Shown here: positions 1-8,569 of the stretch, one piece after another
Numbering within the stretch: position 1 is the stretch's first letter
Layout: every line of letters begins with the position of its first letter
DNA from: Roseomonas marmotae
Lineage (GTDB): Bacteria; Pseudomonadota; Alphaproteobacteria; Acetobacterales; Acetobacteraceae
Assembly: GCF_017654485.1 (NCBI RefSeq)
Contig: NZ_CP061091.1
Location: 2,920,501 to 2,984,500 of the forward strand
Length of the DNA: 64,000 nt
Reading direction: 5' to 3'
Translations under genes and position numbers: made by a program
Notes under the pieces: generated by a model
Told to the model about the DNA's origin: nothing
The model's database searches: none
Seen by the model: only the letters and a program-made list of their open reading frames with translations

Positions 1-1725
1 GATGGCGAGGTCGTCATTTCCTTCAATGGCGAGATCTACAACCACGAGGAACTTCGGCAGGAACTCGAGGCCGCCGGCCACCGCTTCCGCACCCGCTCGG
101 ACACCGAGGCCATTCTGCATGCCTGGCAGGCCTGGGGCATGGGCTGCCTGGAGCGCCTGAACGGCATGTTCGCCTTCGCGCTCTGGGACCGCCGCAGCGG
201 CGAGCTGCTGCTGGCGCGCGATCGCCTGGGCGAGAAGCCGCTGCATTACGCGCAGCTCCCCGATGGCAGCGTCGCCTTCGCCTCCGAATTGTCCGGCATG
301 CTCGCACTGCCCGCGCTGTCCCGCCGGCTGGACCCGGTGGCGGTCGATGACTTCCTGGCGCTGGGCTATGTGCCGGACCCCGACACCATTTACGCCGGCA
401 TCCGCCGCCTGCCCGCCGGGCATGCGCTGCTGCTGCGCCGGCAGGGCCTGCCGCTGCTGCCGCAGCCGCGCCGCTACTGGCAGCCCCCCACCACCACGCA
501 GGACCGCCCGCGCGATGCGGCTGCGGAACTGACGGCGCGGCTGGAGACCTCAGTCCGGCTGCGGCTGATGTCGGATGTGCCGCTGGGCAGCTTCCTCTCC
601 GGCGGTGTCGATTCCAGCGCCATCACCGCCCTTGCGGCACGGCTGGCGCACCCGCTGCAGACCTTCACCATCGGCTTCCCTGGCGCGGGCGACGAACGCC
701 CCGCCGCCGCCGCGCTGGCGGCGCGGCTGGGCACCACCCATCTGGCCGAAGCCTCGACCCCCGATTATCTCGCCGCCGCGCGGGAACAGGCGCTGATCTT
801 CGGCGAGCCTTTCGGCGACCATTCCTCCGTCCCCACCCTGGCCGTCTGCAAGCTCGCGCGGCGGCATGTGACCGTGGCGCTCTCCGGCGACGGCGGCGAC
901 GAGGTCTTCGCCGGCTACCGCCGCTATCGCTGGCACCAGCTGGCGGAGGCGGTGCGTGCCTATGTGCCGGCACGCGCGCGGCGGCAGGTGCTGGGCGGGC
1001 TGGCGCGGATCTACCCGAAGCTGGACACGGCGCCGCGCTGGCTGCGCGCCAAGCACACCCTGACGGAAATCAGCCTCGACAGCGCGACAGGCTATTACCG
1101 CACCGTCTGCCGCATCCATCAGGAACAGCGCCGCGCCCTGCTCTCCCCCGCCCTGCGGGCGCAAGTGGAGGGGCATGACCCCGGCACCCGTTTCGCGGAG
1201 TACATGGCGGAATGCGACCCGGATGAGACGCTGCTGCAGGCGCAATATGCCGACCTGCACACCTATCTGCCCGGCGACATCCTGACCAAGGTGGACCGCA
1301 CCAGCATGGCCGTCTCGCTGGAGGTGCGTCCGCCGCTGCTGGACCATACGCTGGTGGAATGGGGCATGGCCCTGCCGCCGTCGCTGAAGCTGCACCGCGG
1401 ACAGGGCAAGCAGGTGCTGCGGCAGGCCATGGCTTCCCACCTGCCGGACAGCATCCTGCGGGGGCCGAAGCAGGGCTTCGCCACCTCCATCGGCACCCAT
1501 CTTCGGGACCAGGCCGACGCGGTGCGCGCCCGGCTGCTGGGTGCACCGATGCTGGACTCCGGCCTGTTCGATCCGACCGCGCTGGCGGCCATGGTGGATC
1601 GTCATGCCTCTGGCCGGCATGAGCACGGCCAGGCGCTCTGGAACCTCCTGGTGCTGGAGGGTTTCCTGGCGGCAGGGGACGGTGCGGCGGCATCGCCGCT
1701 TCTGCACGGGGCTATCGGGACTTAA
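1..1725 (+). CDS. asparagine synthase (glutamine-hydrolysing) family protein, 5' truncated by window
   Basis: The reading frame is open from base 1, so the start codon and the catalytic N-terminal Cys of the class-II glutaminase domain lie outside the window. The 574 visible residues begin in the glutaminase domain (NGEIYNHEEL at residues 9-18). They continue into the ATP-pyrophosphatase synthetase domain, with the PP-loop SGGVDSS at about 200-206, SGDGGDEVFAGYRRY near 295 and the C-terminal KVDRTSMA...EVRPPLLD signature. The family transfers glutamine nitrogen to a carboxylate through an acyl-adenylate. In exopolysaccharide clusters such proteins probably amidate a uronic acid or another sugar carboxylate rather than make free asparagine. 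A flippase gene starts three bases after the stop codon and glycosyltransferases follow, which supports a polysaccharide role. Family is certain; substrate is inference. Confidence 0.93.
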   Translation, partial: DGEVVISFNGEIYNHEELRQELEAAGHRFRTRSDTEAILHAWQAWGMGCLERLNGMFAFALWDRRSGELLLARDRLGEKPLHYAQLPDGSVAFASELSGMLALPALSRRLDPVAVDDFLALGYVPDPDTIYAGIRRLPAGHALLLRRQGLPLLPQPRRYWQPPTTTQDRPRDAAAELTARLETSVRLRLMSDVPLGSFLSGGVDSSAITALAARLAHPLQTFTIGFPGAGDERPAAAALAARLGTTHLAEASTPDYLAAAREQALIFGEPFGDHSSVPTLAVCKLARRHVTVALSGDGGDEVFAGYRRYRWHQLAEAVRAYVPARARRQVLGGLARIYPKLDTAPRWLRAKHTLTEISLDSATGYYRTVCRIHQEQRRALLSPALRAQVEGHDPGTRFAEYMAECDPDETLLQAQYADLHTYLPGDILTKVDRTSMAVSLEVRPPLLDHTLVEWGMALPPSLKLHRGQGKQVLRQAMASHLPDSILRGPKQGFATSIGTHLRDQADAVRARLLGAPMLDSGLFDPTALAAMVDRHASGRHEHGQALWNLLVLEGFLAAGDGAAASPLLHGAIGT

Positions 1726-1728
1726 CAG

Positions 1729-3288
1729 ATGTCGATTTCGGACGGAGCGGCGCCGCAGAACGCGACGCCGGGCAGTTTGCTGGGCCGCACCATGCGCGGT
1801 GCGGGCTGGGTCGTGGCTTGGCGGATGGTAACGCGCATCCTGGGGCTGGCCAGCACGCTGGTGCTGGTGCGGCTTCTGGCGCCCGAGGATTTCGGCCTGG
1901 TGGCGCTGGCCACCACCTTCGCGATCGCGCTGGACATCTGCCTCTCCATCGGGGTGGAGGATCAGCTCGTCCGCACCCCCAACCCGCGCCCGGAACTCTA
2001 TAATACCGCCTTCACGCTCAACCTGATCCGCTCCCTGCTGGTGGCGTTGGTGGTGGCCGTGGCGGCCGAGCCGGCCTCACGCTTCTTCTCCGACGCGCGG
2101 CTGGAGCCGGTGCTGCTGGCCATCGCCTTTTCCGCCGGCGCCGCGGGCCTGACGAATGTCGGCGCGGTGGAGTTCCGCCGGCACCTGGCCTTCGAGAAGG
2201 AATTCCAGCTGCAGCTGATGCCGCGCCTCCTCGGCATCGCCGTGACCATCGGCAGCGCGCTGGTGCTGCATAGTCACTGGGCGCTGGTGCTGGGGATCGT
2301 GGTGAACCGCGCCGGGCTGGTGGTGATGAGCTATGTGCTGCACCCCTTCCGCCCCCGCCTCGCCCTCTCCGCCTGGCGGGAGCTGGCGGGCGTCTCGGCC
2401 TGGAGCTGGGCGATCAGCGTCACCACCGTCTTCCGGGACCGCATGGACAACCTGGTGATCGGCCGCACCCTGGCGCCGGTCGATGTCGGTATCTTCGCGG
2501 TGGGCATGGAAGTGGCGATCCTGCCGACGACCGAGGTGGTGGACCCCATCTGCCGCGCCTGCATGCCCAGCTTCGCGGCCTCTCTCCGCAACGGGGACAT
2601 GGAGGAAGTGGCCGATGCCTATCTACGTATCGTCGCGGTCATTGCGCTGCTGACCCTGCCGGCAGGCATGGGCATCTCCCTGGTCTCCGGCGCCGTGGTG
2701 GCACTGGCCTTCGGGCAGGAATGGCTGCAGGCCGTGCCAGTGGTGGCGATCCTGGGCCTCGCCTGGACGATCACGCTGTTCGGCAATGTCAGCGGGGCGC
2801 TGCTCACGGCGCGCGCCATGCTGCGGACGCTGCTGGGCACCACCGCGACCTCCGCGCTGATCCGCATCCCGCTGATGCTGGCGGTCATCCCGTATTACGG
2901 GCTGACCGGCGCGGCCGCCGCCACCGCCGTCGTCATGCTGGCCGAGCACACGCTGCTGGTCGGCCTGGCGCTGCGGCTGCTGCGGCTGCGCGCCACCCGC
3001 CTGCTGGCACGTGTCGTCCGCCCCGTCCTGGCGACGGCGGTGATGGCGCTGGTGCTGTGGTCGGTCGGACTTGGCTGGGCGCCGCCGCCGGGCGATGCCG
3101 GCGCGGCTGTCATGCAGCTGCTCGCCGGGGTCGGCCTGGGCGTGGTCAGCTTTCTGGCGGCGCTGGGCGCGCTCTGGACGCTGGCTGGCTGTCCCGAGGG
3201 CGCCGAGAGCGACATGCTCCGGCTGATCCGCCGCGCCCTCAGCGGGTTGGCCGTCAGCCGCCGTCTGAGCGTCCTGCGCGGAGGCTGA
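1729..3288 (+). CDS. oligosaccharide flippase (Wzx/MOP superfamily)
   Basis: A 519-residue polytopic membrane protein with about 12-14 hydrophobic segments. The N-terminal region (GWVVAWRMVTRILGLASTLVLVRLLAPEDFG, read in pieces) is typical of the lipopolysaccharide-biosynthesis/Polysacc_synt branch of the MOP exporters. These proteins flip undecaprenyl-linked repeat units across the inner membrane. The ATG comes three bases after the asparagine-synthase-like stop, so the two genes are probably co-transcribed. The C-terminus ends in a short basic tail. No polymerase (Wzy) is visible in this window; it could lie further upstream. Confidence in the flippase call is high, but which polymer is exported is unknown. 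Confidence 0.9.
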   Translation: MSISDGAAPQNATPGSLLGRTMRGAGWVVAWRMVTRILGLASTLVLVRLLAPEDFGLVALATTFAIALDICLSIGVEDQLVRTPNPRPELYNTAFTLNLIRSLLVALVVAVAAEPASRFFSDARLEPVLLAIAFSAGAAGLTNVGAVEFRRHLAFEKEFQLQLMPRLLGIAVTIGSALVLHSHWALVLGIVVNRAGLVVMSYVLHPFRPRLALSAWRELAGVSAWSWAISVTTVFRDRMDNLVIGRTLAPVDVGIFAVGMEVAILPTTEVVDPICRACMPSFAASLRNGDMEEVADAYLRIVAVIALLTLPAGMGISLVSGAVVALAFGQEWLQAVPVVAILGLAWTITLFGNVSGALLTARAMLRTLLGTTATSALIRIPLMLAVIPYYGLTGAAAATAVVMLAEHTLLVGLALRLLRLRATRLLARVVRPVLATAVMALVLWSVGLGWAPPPGDAGAAVMQLLAGVGLGVVSFLAALGALWTLAGCPEGAESDMLRLIRRALSGLAVSRRLSVLRGG

Positions 3289-3428
3289 GGATGCAGGCCC
3301 TGATGCAAGGCGTGGCGCCGATGGCGGCGATGAGCCGCCCCGAGCCGGCCGCCGTAGTCTTCCGCGGCACGGCCCCCTCGCCGGTCGGGCGCCATCACGC
3401 CCTGGCCGGCCACGACGTGCCGGCCTTG

Positions 3429-4478
3429 CTATTCCATCCGCTGCCGCCAGCGCCGCAACAGACGCGCGCCGAGGCCCAGCGGCGACCAGCGCGGCACCAT
3501 CTCCGCCCAGAGCAGCGGCACCTCGTCATTGGCGAGGCTGCGCTTGTAGCGGTCGGCACCGGCGAGGAAGTCATAGACAGTATCGCCACGGGCCAGCGCC
3601 TGCTCAATGGCCAGAGCGTGGCAGGTCATGCCGGGCTTGCGGTGCAGGCCGGCCGTGGCATGGTCCAGCCCGCTCTGATAGGCCAGCACCTGACCACGCA
3701 GGCGGAAGTTGTAGAGGTAGCCGACCACCGCCTCCCCCGCCGTGACGCGCAGAAGGTCCACCTCCCCTCGCGGCAGCGCCTGGGCGATGAGCTGGCGATG
3801 GAAGCGCAGCAGGTAGGGCGAGGCGAAGGCACCCGGCCTGCCGCGTGCCTGCCAGCTCGTCTCGTGCAGACGGATCAGCCCTTCCAGCCATTCCAGCGCC
3901 TGCGGGACGGTTTCCGCCCGCCGCAGCACCACCGCGCCGTCCTCGGCGAATGCGCGGGCGGAACGGCGGAGCTGGTGGCGGGTATTGCTGCTGCGGGTCG
4001 CGAGATAGTCGCCCCCGGCGGCGCGGACGGCATCCAGCGACAGGCGCGGCGCCAGCCTCTGCTGCATCCGCAGCGGCACGCCACCGGCCGCCTGCACCAG
4101 CGCGGGCGGCACGCCGTTCAGCACCAGCCTGCGGGCGCCGGCGCCCCAGGCCGCCTGCAGCATGGCCTGCAGGGCGTCCGGCCCGGCAGCCGGGGCGAGC
4201 AGCGGTGCGTTGTGCTCGATGAAGGGTGCGTCAAGCGTGGCATCGCCGCTTTCGGCCAGATGCAACCGGCCGCCACGGCGGTTGAACAGCGCCAGCCCCA
4301 CCAGATTGCCGCCGGCTTCGGCGCGCAGCAGCACGGGGTCGGTGTAGCGTTCCTCCGCCAGGCAACCCACCCAGCTCCAGGACTGGAAGAAGGACAACGA
4401 GGGCAGTTCCGCCTCAAGGGCGCGCCACTCCCCCTCGAGGTCGGTGAAACGGTGAAGCGGCGCGACACGAATCTGCAC
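3429..4478 (-). CDS. GNAT/CelD-like acyltransferase (PF13480 type), antisense to the cluster
   Basis: 349 residues. The region around 160-330 resembles the BioF2-like/CelD acetyltransferase domain. It has a basic helix (NTRHQLRRSARAF) followed by LLRVTAGEAVVGYLYNFRL and the C-terminal YDFLAGADRYKRSLAN signature seen in cellulose/EPS-associated GNAT proteins. Such proteins probably add acyl or aminoacyl groups to a polysaccharide or its precursor; no specific substrate can be read. The gene converges with the flippase (140 bp gap) and diverges from the glycosyltransferase/deacetylase fusion, with only about 65 bp between the two start codons. It is the only minus-strand gene in the cluster. 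A second PF13480-type protein is encoded at 7481-8569 on the plus strand. Confidence 0.85.
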   Translation of the reverse strand: MQIRVAPLHRFTDLEGEWRALEAELPSLSFFQSWSWVGCLAEERYTDPVLLRAEAGGNLVGLALFNRRGGRLHLAESGDATLDAPFIEHNAPLLAPAAGPDALQAMLQAAWGAGARRLVLNGVPPALVQAAGGVPLRMQQRLAPRLSLDAVRAAGGDYLATRSSNTRHQLRRSARAFAEDGAVVLRRAETVPQALEWLEGLIRLHETSWQARGRPGAFASPYLLRFHRQLIAQALPRGEVDLLRVTAGEAVVGYLYNFRLRGQVLAYQSGLDHATAGLHRKPGMTCHALAIEQALARGDTVYDFLAGADRYKRSLANDEVPLLWAEMVPRWSPLGLGARLLRRWRQRME

Positions 4479-4543
4479 CTTGGGGAAGGTGTCGCGAAGC
4501 GGGACAAAAGAAAATGCCCAATTTTGGGGATGGAGTTCACAGG

Positions 4544-6751
4544 ATGAGCAAGCGCCGCGTCCTGCATGTCTTGAAGTATTACCGTCCCACTTTCACTGGT
4601 GAGGGCGTTTTCCTCGAACGCTCCAGCGCGGTGATGCAGGAACTCGCGCCGGATGTGGAGCACGAGCTGGTGGTGACGCATACGCCGCGCCCGCCGCAGC
4701 CCGTCGCTGCCTGCTCCACCCTGCGGCGCGTCAGCTACATCACCGGCAGGCGGCTGGGCACATTGGCGCAGCACGCGGCGATGGCCTGGTGGTTCCTGCG
4801 GAACCTGCACCGCTACGACACCATCCATTTCCGCACGCATGCGGACTGGTATTTCCTGACCTATCTGCTGTCGGCCCTGGCGCGGCGGCGGCTCGTCCTC
4901 TCCGCCACGCTGGATGACAGCCTGCCCGTCCTGGTCGGCCATTACCGCCCGTCGCTGCGGCCGCTCGCGCTGCGTGCTTTCCGCATGTTCGACGCCTATG
5001 TCAGCATCAGCCCCAAGCTGTTCCAGGAGACCAGCAGCGTGGGCGTGGACCCGGCGCGCTGCCACCTCGTCTCCTGCGGCATCACGCTTCCGCCCACCCC
5101 GCCCGGCAGCCGGGCGGCGCTGCGCGCCTCGCTCGGTATTGGCGAGGATGACCCGGTCATGCTCTTCGTCGGCGGGCTCTGCGCGCGCAAGGACCCGCGC
5201 TTCCTGATCGATGCCATGCCCGCCATCCTGGCCCGCCACCCCAAGGCGAAGCTTCTGGTGGTCGGGCCGGAGCTGGAGAAGGACTATGTGGCGGCGATGC
5301 GGCAGGCCGCCGCCAATGCGGGGTTGGGCCACGCGGTCTTCTTCCTGGGCGAGCAGCTGAACCCCCACCCCTACTTCGCCGCCGCCGATATGCTGACCTT
5401 CCCCTCCCACCTGGAGGGCTTCGGCACCGTGGTGCCGGAGGCCATGGCGCACGGCCTGCCCGTGGTGGTGCGGCACCTGCCCGGCGTGAACGACGACTTC
5501 GTGCGGCATGGCGAGACCGGCTTTCTCTTCAACGATGCCGAGGGCTATCTGGACGCCGTCAACCGGCTGGCCGCGGACAAGGCACTGCGGCAGCGTATCG
5601 GCCGCGCCGCCAAGGCGCTCTCCACCGCGCGCTTCAGCATGCGGCAGGCGGCGGCGAGCTATCTCAGCATCTACGGCATGGGACCGGAGCCCCAGGCGGT
5701 GGCGGAGCCGGAAACGCAGTTGCGCTGCAGCGCCTCCATCATCGATCAGCGCTTCCATACCCCGGTTTCCATGGCGCACCAGGAGAAGCCGCTGCTGCTG
5801 ACGACGGTGGATGCGGAAGAGGCCTTCGACTGGTCCCGCCCCTTCAGCCGCACGGCCTATGACGTCTCCTCCATGGCCAGTCAGCATCTGGCGCACCGCG
5901 TCTTCGAGCGCCACGGGGTGGTGCCGCTCTATCTCGCGGACTTCCCCGTCGCCTCGCAGGATGCCGGCCGGGCGCCTCTGCGGGAGTTGATGAAGGACGG
6001 GCTCTGCGATGTCGGCGCGCAGATGCATCCCTGGGTGACGCCGCCCTTCACTGAGGAAGTCGGGGAGCACAACAGCTATGCCGGCAATCTGCCGGTGGCG
6101 CTGGAACTGGAGAAGGCCCGCCGCCTGACCGATGCGCTGGGCGAGGCTTTCGGCATCAGGCCGCAGATCTACCGCACGGGCCGCTACGGTGTCGGGCCAC
6201 GCACGGCGGATGTGCTGAAGTCGCTGGGATATGTGGCCGACAGCAGCCTCGCACCCTGCTGGCCCGCGCCCTCCCACCACGGCTTCCCTGAGGCCTGGGG
6301 CAGTGCTCCGGGGCCTTACTGGACGGATGCCGAGCGCACGCTGATGGAGATCCCGGTCTCCGCCGCCCTCGTCGGCCGTCTGGCGGGACGGTATGAGGGT
6401 AAGCTGGCGCCGCTGGTCTTCCGGCCGCTGCCCGGCGGCCTCCGGCTGGCCGGTGTCATGTCGCGCCTGGGCCTGCTGGAACGTATCCGCCTGACGCCGG
6501 AAGGCATGACCATCGATGAGGCGAAGCGGCTGGTGCGCCACATGCTCTCGCAGGGGCACCGGGTCTTCACCCTGACCTATCACTCGCCCTCCCTGGAGCC
6601 GGGCAACACGCCCTATGTCCGCAGCCTCGCGCAGCGGGACAGGTTCCTGGACTGGCTGGACGAGTTCTACACCTTCTTCCGTGAGGAAGTGGGCGGCCGC
6701 ACCGCCACCTGGCGGGATGTCCGCTTCGGTAACGCGTCCGGGCCGGCGTGA
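4544..6751 (+). CDS. two-domain fusion: GT4 glycosyltransferase + WalW-type polysaccharide deacetylase
   Basis: 735 residues from the chosen ATG at 4544, which has GGAG about 12 bases upstream; an in-frame ATG at 4514 is possible. Residues 1 to about 390 form a GT-B glycosyltransferase: MSKRRVLHVLKYYRP start, LFVGGLCARKDPRFLI nucleotide-binding region, and the EGFGTVVPEAMAHGLPVVV E-x7-E motif. After a linker, residues about 415-735 look like a WalW-like NodB-fold deacetylase: LLLTTVDAEEAFDW metal/catalytic motif, DVGAQMHPWVTPP, and FTLTYHSPSLEPG near the end. The protein probably adds a sugar to the lipid-linked unit and deacetylates an N-acetylhexosamine. It has no signal peptide, so both steps would be cytoplasmic. 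The stop overlaps the next gene (GTGA). The fusion is read directly; the joint role is inference. Confidence 0.88.
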   Translation: MSKRRVLHVLKYYRPTFTGEGVFLERSSAVMQELAPDVEHELVVTHTPRPPQPVAACSTLRRVSYITGRRLGTLAQHAAMAWWFLRNLHRYDTIHFRTHADWYFLTYLLSALARRRLVLSATLDDSLPVLVGHYRPSLRPLALRAFRMFDAYVSISPKLFQETSSVGVDPARCHLVSCGITLPPTPPGSRAALRASLGIGEDDPVMLFVGGLCARKDPRFLIDAMPAILARHPKAKLLVVGPELEKDYVAAMRQAAANAGLGHAVFFLGEQLNPHPYFAAADMLTFPSHLEGFGTVVPEAMAHGLPVVVRHLPGVNDDFVRHGETGFLFNDAEGYLDAVNRLAADKALRQRIGRAAKALSTARFSMRQAAASYLSIYGMGPEPQAVAEPETQLRCSASIIDQRFHTPVSMAHQEKPLLLTTVDAEEAFDWSRPFSRTAYDVSSMASQHLAHRVFERHGVVPLYLADFPVASQDAGRAPLRELMKDGLCDVGAQMHPWVTPPFTEEVGEHNSYAGNLPVALELEKARRLTDALGEAFGIRPQIYRTGRYGVGPRTADVLKSLGYVADSSLAPCWPAPSHHGFPEAWGSAPGPYWTDAERTLMEIPVSAALVGRLAGRYEGKLAPLVFRPLPGGLRLAGVMSRLGLLERIRLTPEGMTIDEAKRLVRHMLSQGHRVFTLTYHSPSLEPGNTPYVRSLAQRDRFLDWLDEFYTFFREEVGGRTATWRDVRFGNASGPA

Positions 6752-7497
6752 CGGTGCTGCAGCAACTGCTGACGGCGCTGGTGCTGCCGCCGCTGGGGCT
6801 GGTGCTGGCCTGCCTGGCGGGCGGATGGCTCGCCCATCGCGGCTGGCGCCGGGGCGGGCTGGCCACCGTGCTGGCGGCGCTGGGAATCACCCTGCTCTCC
6901 ACCCCCGTCGTCGCCGGCTTGCTGCTGGCCTCGCTGGAGCGCGAGGTGGCGGTGTTTCCCCCGGCCAGCGCGGTGGATGGCGCGACACCGCAGGCCATCG
7001 TCATCCTCGGTGCCGAGCTGGCCGGTGGCCCGCGGAACGCGGATGTCGGGCCCATGACGCTGGAGCGCCTGCGTGCCGGCGCCGCGCTCGGGCGGCGCAC
7101 CGGCCTGCCGGTCCTGGTCACGGGCGGCGTCCTCGTCCCCGATACGCCGCCGATCGCCGCCATGATGGCGCGGAGCCTGCGGGAGGATTTCGGCATCCAG
7201 CCCCGCTGGGTGGAGGAGCAGGCGCCGGATACCCGCGGCAATGCCGTCCACAGCGCCGACATGCTGCGGCAGGACGGTATCGGCACGGCCTATGTCGTCA
7301 CCCATGCCTGGCACCTGCCGCGCGCCCTGGCCGCCTTCCGCCGCGCCGGCCTGCAACCGGTAGCGGCACCGGTTCGGCCTGCGCGGCATGTGGAGTGGGG
7401 ATGGGCCAGCTGGCTTCCCCGCCCAGACCATCTGGCCGATAGCTGGTTCGCTCTGCGGGAATGGGCGGGAAGGATCGTCTATGCGCTTCGCGACTAA
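6748..7497 (+). CDS. YdcF family (DUF218) membrane protein
   Basis: 249 residues with a GTG start that overlaps the upstream TGA (GTGA). Two hydrophobic N-terminal segments (residues about 5-28 and 35-60) are followed by a DUF218 domain. It begins at QAIVILGAEL, contains LPVLVTGGVL and EEQAPDTRGNAVHSADML, and ends with YVVTHAWHLPRALAAFRRAGL. This acidic/DTxxNA and histidine pattern is typical of YdcF/ElyC/SanA proteins, which are linked to envelope carbohydrate metabolism but have no settled reaction. The gene lies inside the EPS operon and overlaps the next gene by 17 bases, so coupled translation is likely. The family call is firm; the function is unknown. Confidence 0.85.
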   Translation: MTVLQQLLTALVLPPLGLVLACLAGGWLAHRGWRRGGLATVLAALGITLLSTPVVAGLLLASLEREVAVFPPASAVDGATPQAIVILGAELAGGPRNADVGPMTLERLRAGAALGRRTGLPVLVTGGVLVPDTPPIAAMMARSLREDFGIQPRWVEEQAPDTRGNAVHSADMLRQDGIGTAYVVTHAWHLPRALAAFRRAGLQPVAAPVRPARHVEWGWASWLPRPDHLADSWFALREWAGRIVYALRD

Positions 7498-8569
7498 CCA
7501 CGCCGCGGAGCTGCTGCCGCTGCCGAAGCCCGGCTCCGGCCTGCCGGGCTGGTGCGATGCCGTGCTGGCGCCGCCGGGCCGGGGTGAATTCTTCAATACC
7601 CGCCTCTGGTATGACACCGTTCTGGCCGAGGCCCTGCCCGCCGGCACCACTCCCGTCCTGGCTGTCTGTGGCGAGAGGCGTGAACTGGTGCTGCCGCTGC
7701 TGCGCGACCCTTCCGGCGTGCTGCAAAGCCTCTCCACACCCTATAGCCTGACCTGGCAGCCGCTTTCCGCCCCTGGTGCCGCACTGACGGATGCCGGTGC
7801 GAGGCTGGGCCGCCTGCTGCGCCGCGAGCGCCCGGTGCGGCTGGATACGCTGGATGGCACGGCGCCGCAGATGCAGGAGATCCTCGCCGGGCTGAAAAGC
7901 GCCAGGCTGGTGCCCCTCCCCTTCGACCATTTCGGCAACTGGTGGCAACCGCTGGCGCCCGGTGGCTGGGAAGCCTATCTGGCGGAACGTCCCCCCGCGC
8001 TCCGCACCACCATCCAGCGCAAGCTGGCCCGCGCGGCACGGCAGGCACGTTACGAAGCCATCGCCGCCCCGGGGCCGGCACTGGAGGCCGGCATCGCGGC
8101 CTATGAGGCGGTGCGCGCGCAAAGCTGGAAGCCATGGGAGCCTTTTCCGCGGTTCGACGCCGCGCTGATGCGCGCCGCCGCCGCCGCCGGGCTGCTGCGC
8201 CTGGGCGTGCTGCGCGACCTCGACGGACGCCCGCTGGCGGCGCAATACTGGGTGCTCTCGGCCGGTGGCGCCTGCCTGCTGAAGCTCGCCCATGCCGAGG
8301 ATGCCCGCGCCGCCTCCCCTGGAACGGTGCTGACCGCCCTGATGATCCGGCAACTGATCGAGCAGGACGGGGTGGACTTCCTGGATTTCGGGCGGGGCGA
8401 TGACGCCTATAAACCACTTTGGGTCGGCCAGCGCCGGCAGCGCATCGGGTTGCTGCTGGCCAACCCGTTCAGCACCGCCGGCCTGCTGGCGCTGGCGCGA
8501 CAAACCGTTGGCCGCGGCCGCAGGCAGGCCATGCAATGGATCGGACAGGCACGGAGACGGCAGGGATGA
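7481..8569 (+). CDS. CelD-like GNAT acyltransferase (PF13480 type)
   Basis: 362 residues. The ATG at 7481 was chosen because it lies inside the end of the YdcF gene and begins MRFATNHAAELLPLP; a longer frame would read nonsense from the upstream gene. The basic segment LRTTIQRKLARAARQARYE is followed by an acyltransferase domain with LAAQYWVLSAGGACLLKLAHA and the C-terminal VDFLDFGRGDDAYKPLW signature. It shares the domain type with the minus-strand protein at 3429-4478 but little sequence, so the two are probably not recent duplicates. It likely acylates a sugar or peptide substituent of the polysaccharide. The stop shares bases with the next start (ATGA at 8566-8569). Confidence 0.85.
   Translation: MRFATNHAAELLPLPKPGSGLPGWCDAVLAPPGRGEFFNTRLWYDTVLAEALPAGTTPVLAVCGERRELVLPLLRDPSGVLQSLSTPYSLTWQPLSAPGAALTDAGARLGRLLRRERPVRLDTLDGTAPQMQEILAGLKSARLVPLPFDHFGNWWQPLAPGGWEAYLAERPPALRTTIQRKLARAARQARYEAIAAPGPALEAGIAAYEAVRAQSWKPWEPFPRFDAALMRAAAAAGLLRLGVLRDLDGRPLAAQYWVLSAGGACLLKLAHAEDARAASPGTVLTALMIRQLIEQDGVDFLDFGRGDDAYKPLWVGQRRQRIGLLLANPFSTAGLLALARQTVGRGRRQAMQWIGQARRRQG

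Noticed and set aside
4118..6583. Long minus-strand open frame over the glycosyltransferase/deacetylase gene
   Set aside because: The plus strand has unmistakable GT4 and deacetylase motifs. The minus frame reads as Arg/Gln/His-rich shadow sequence until it runs into an alternate frame of the acyltransferase gene.
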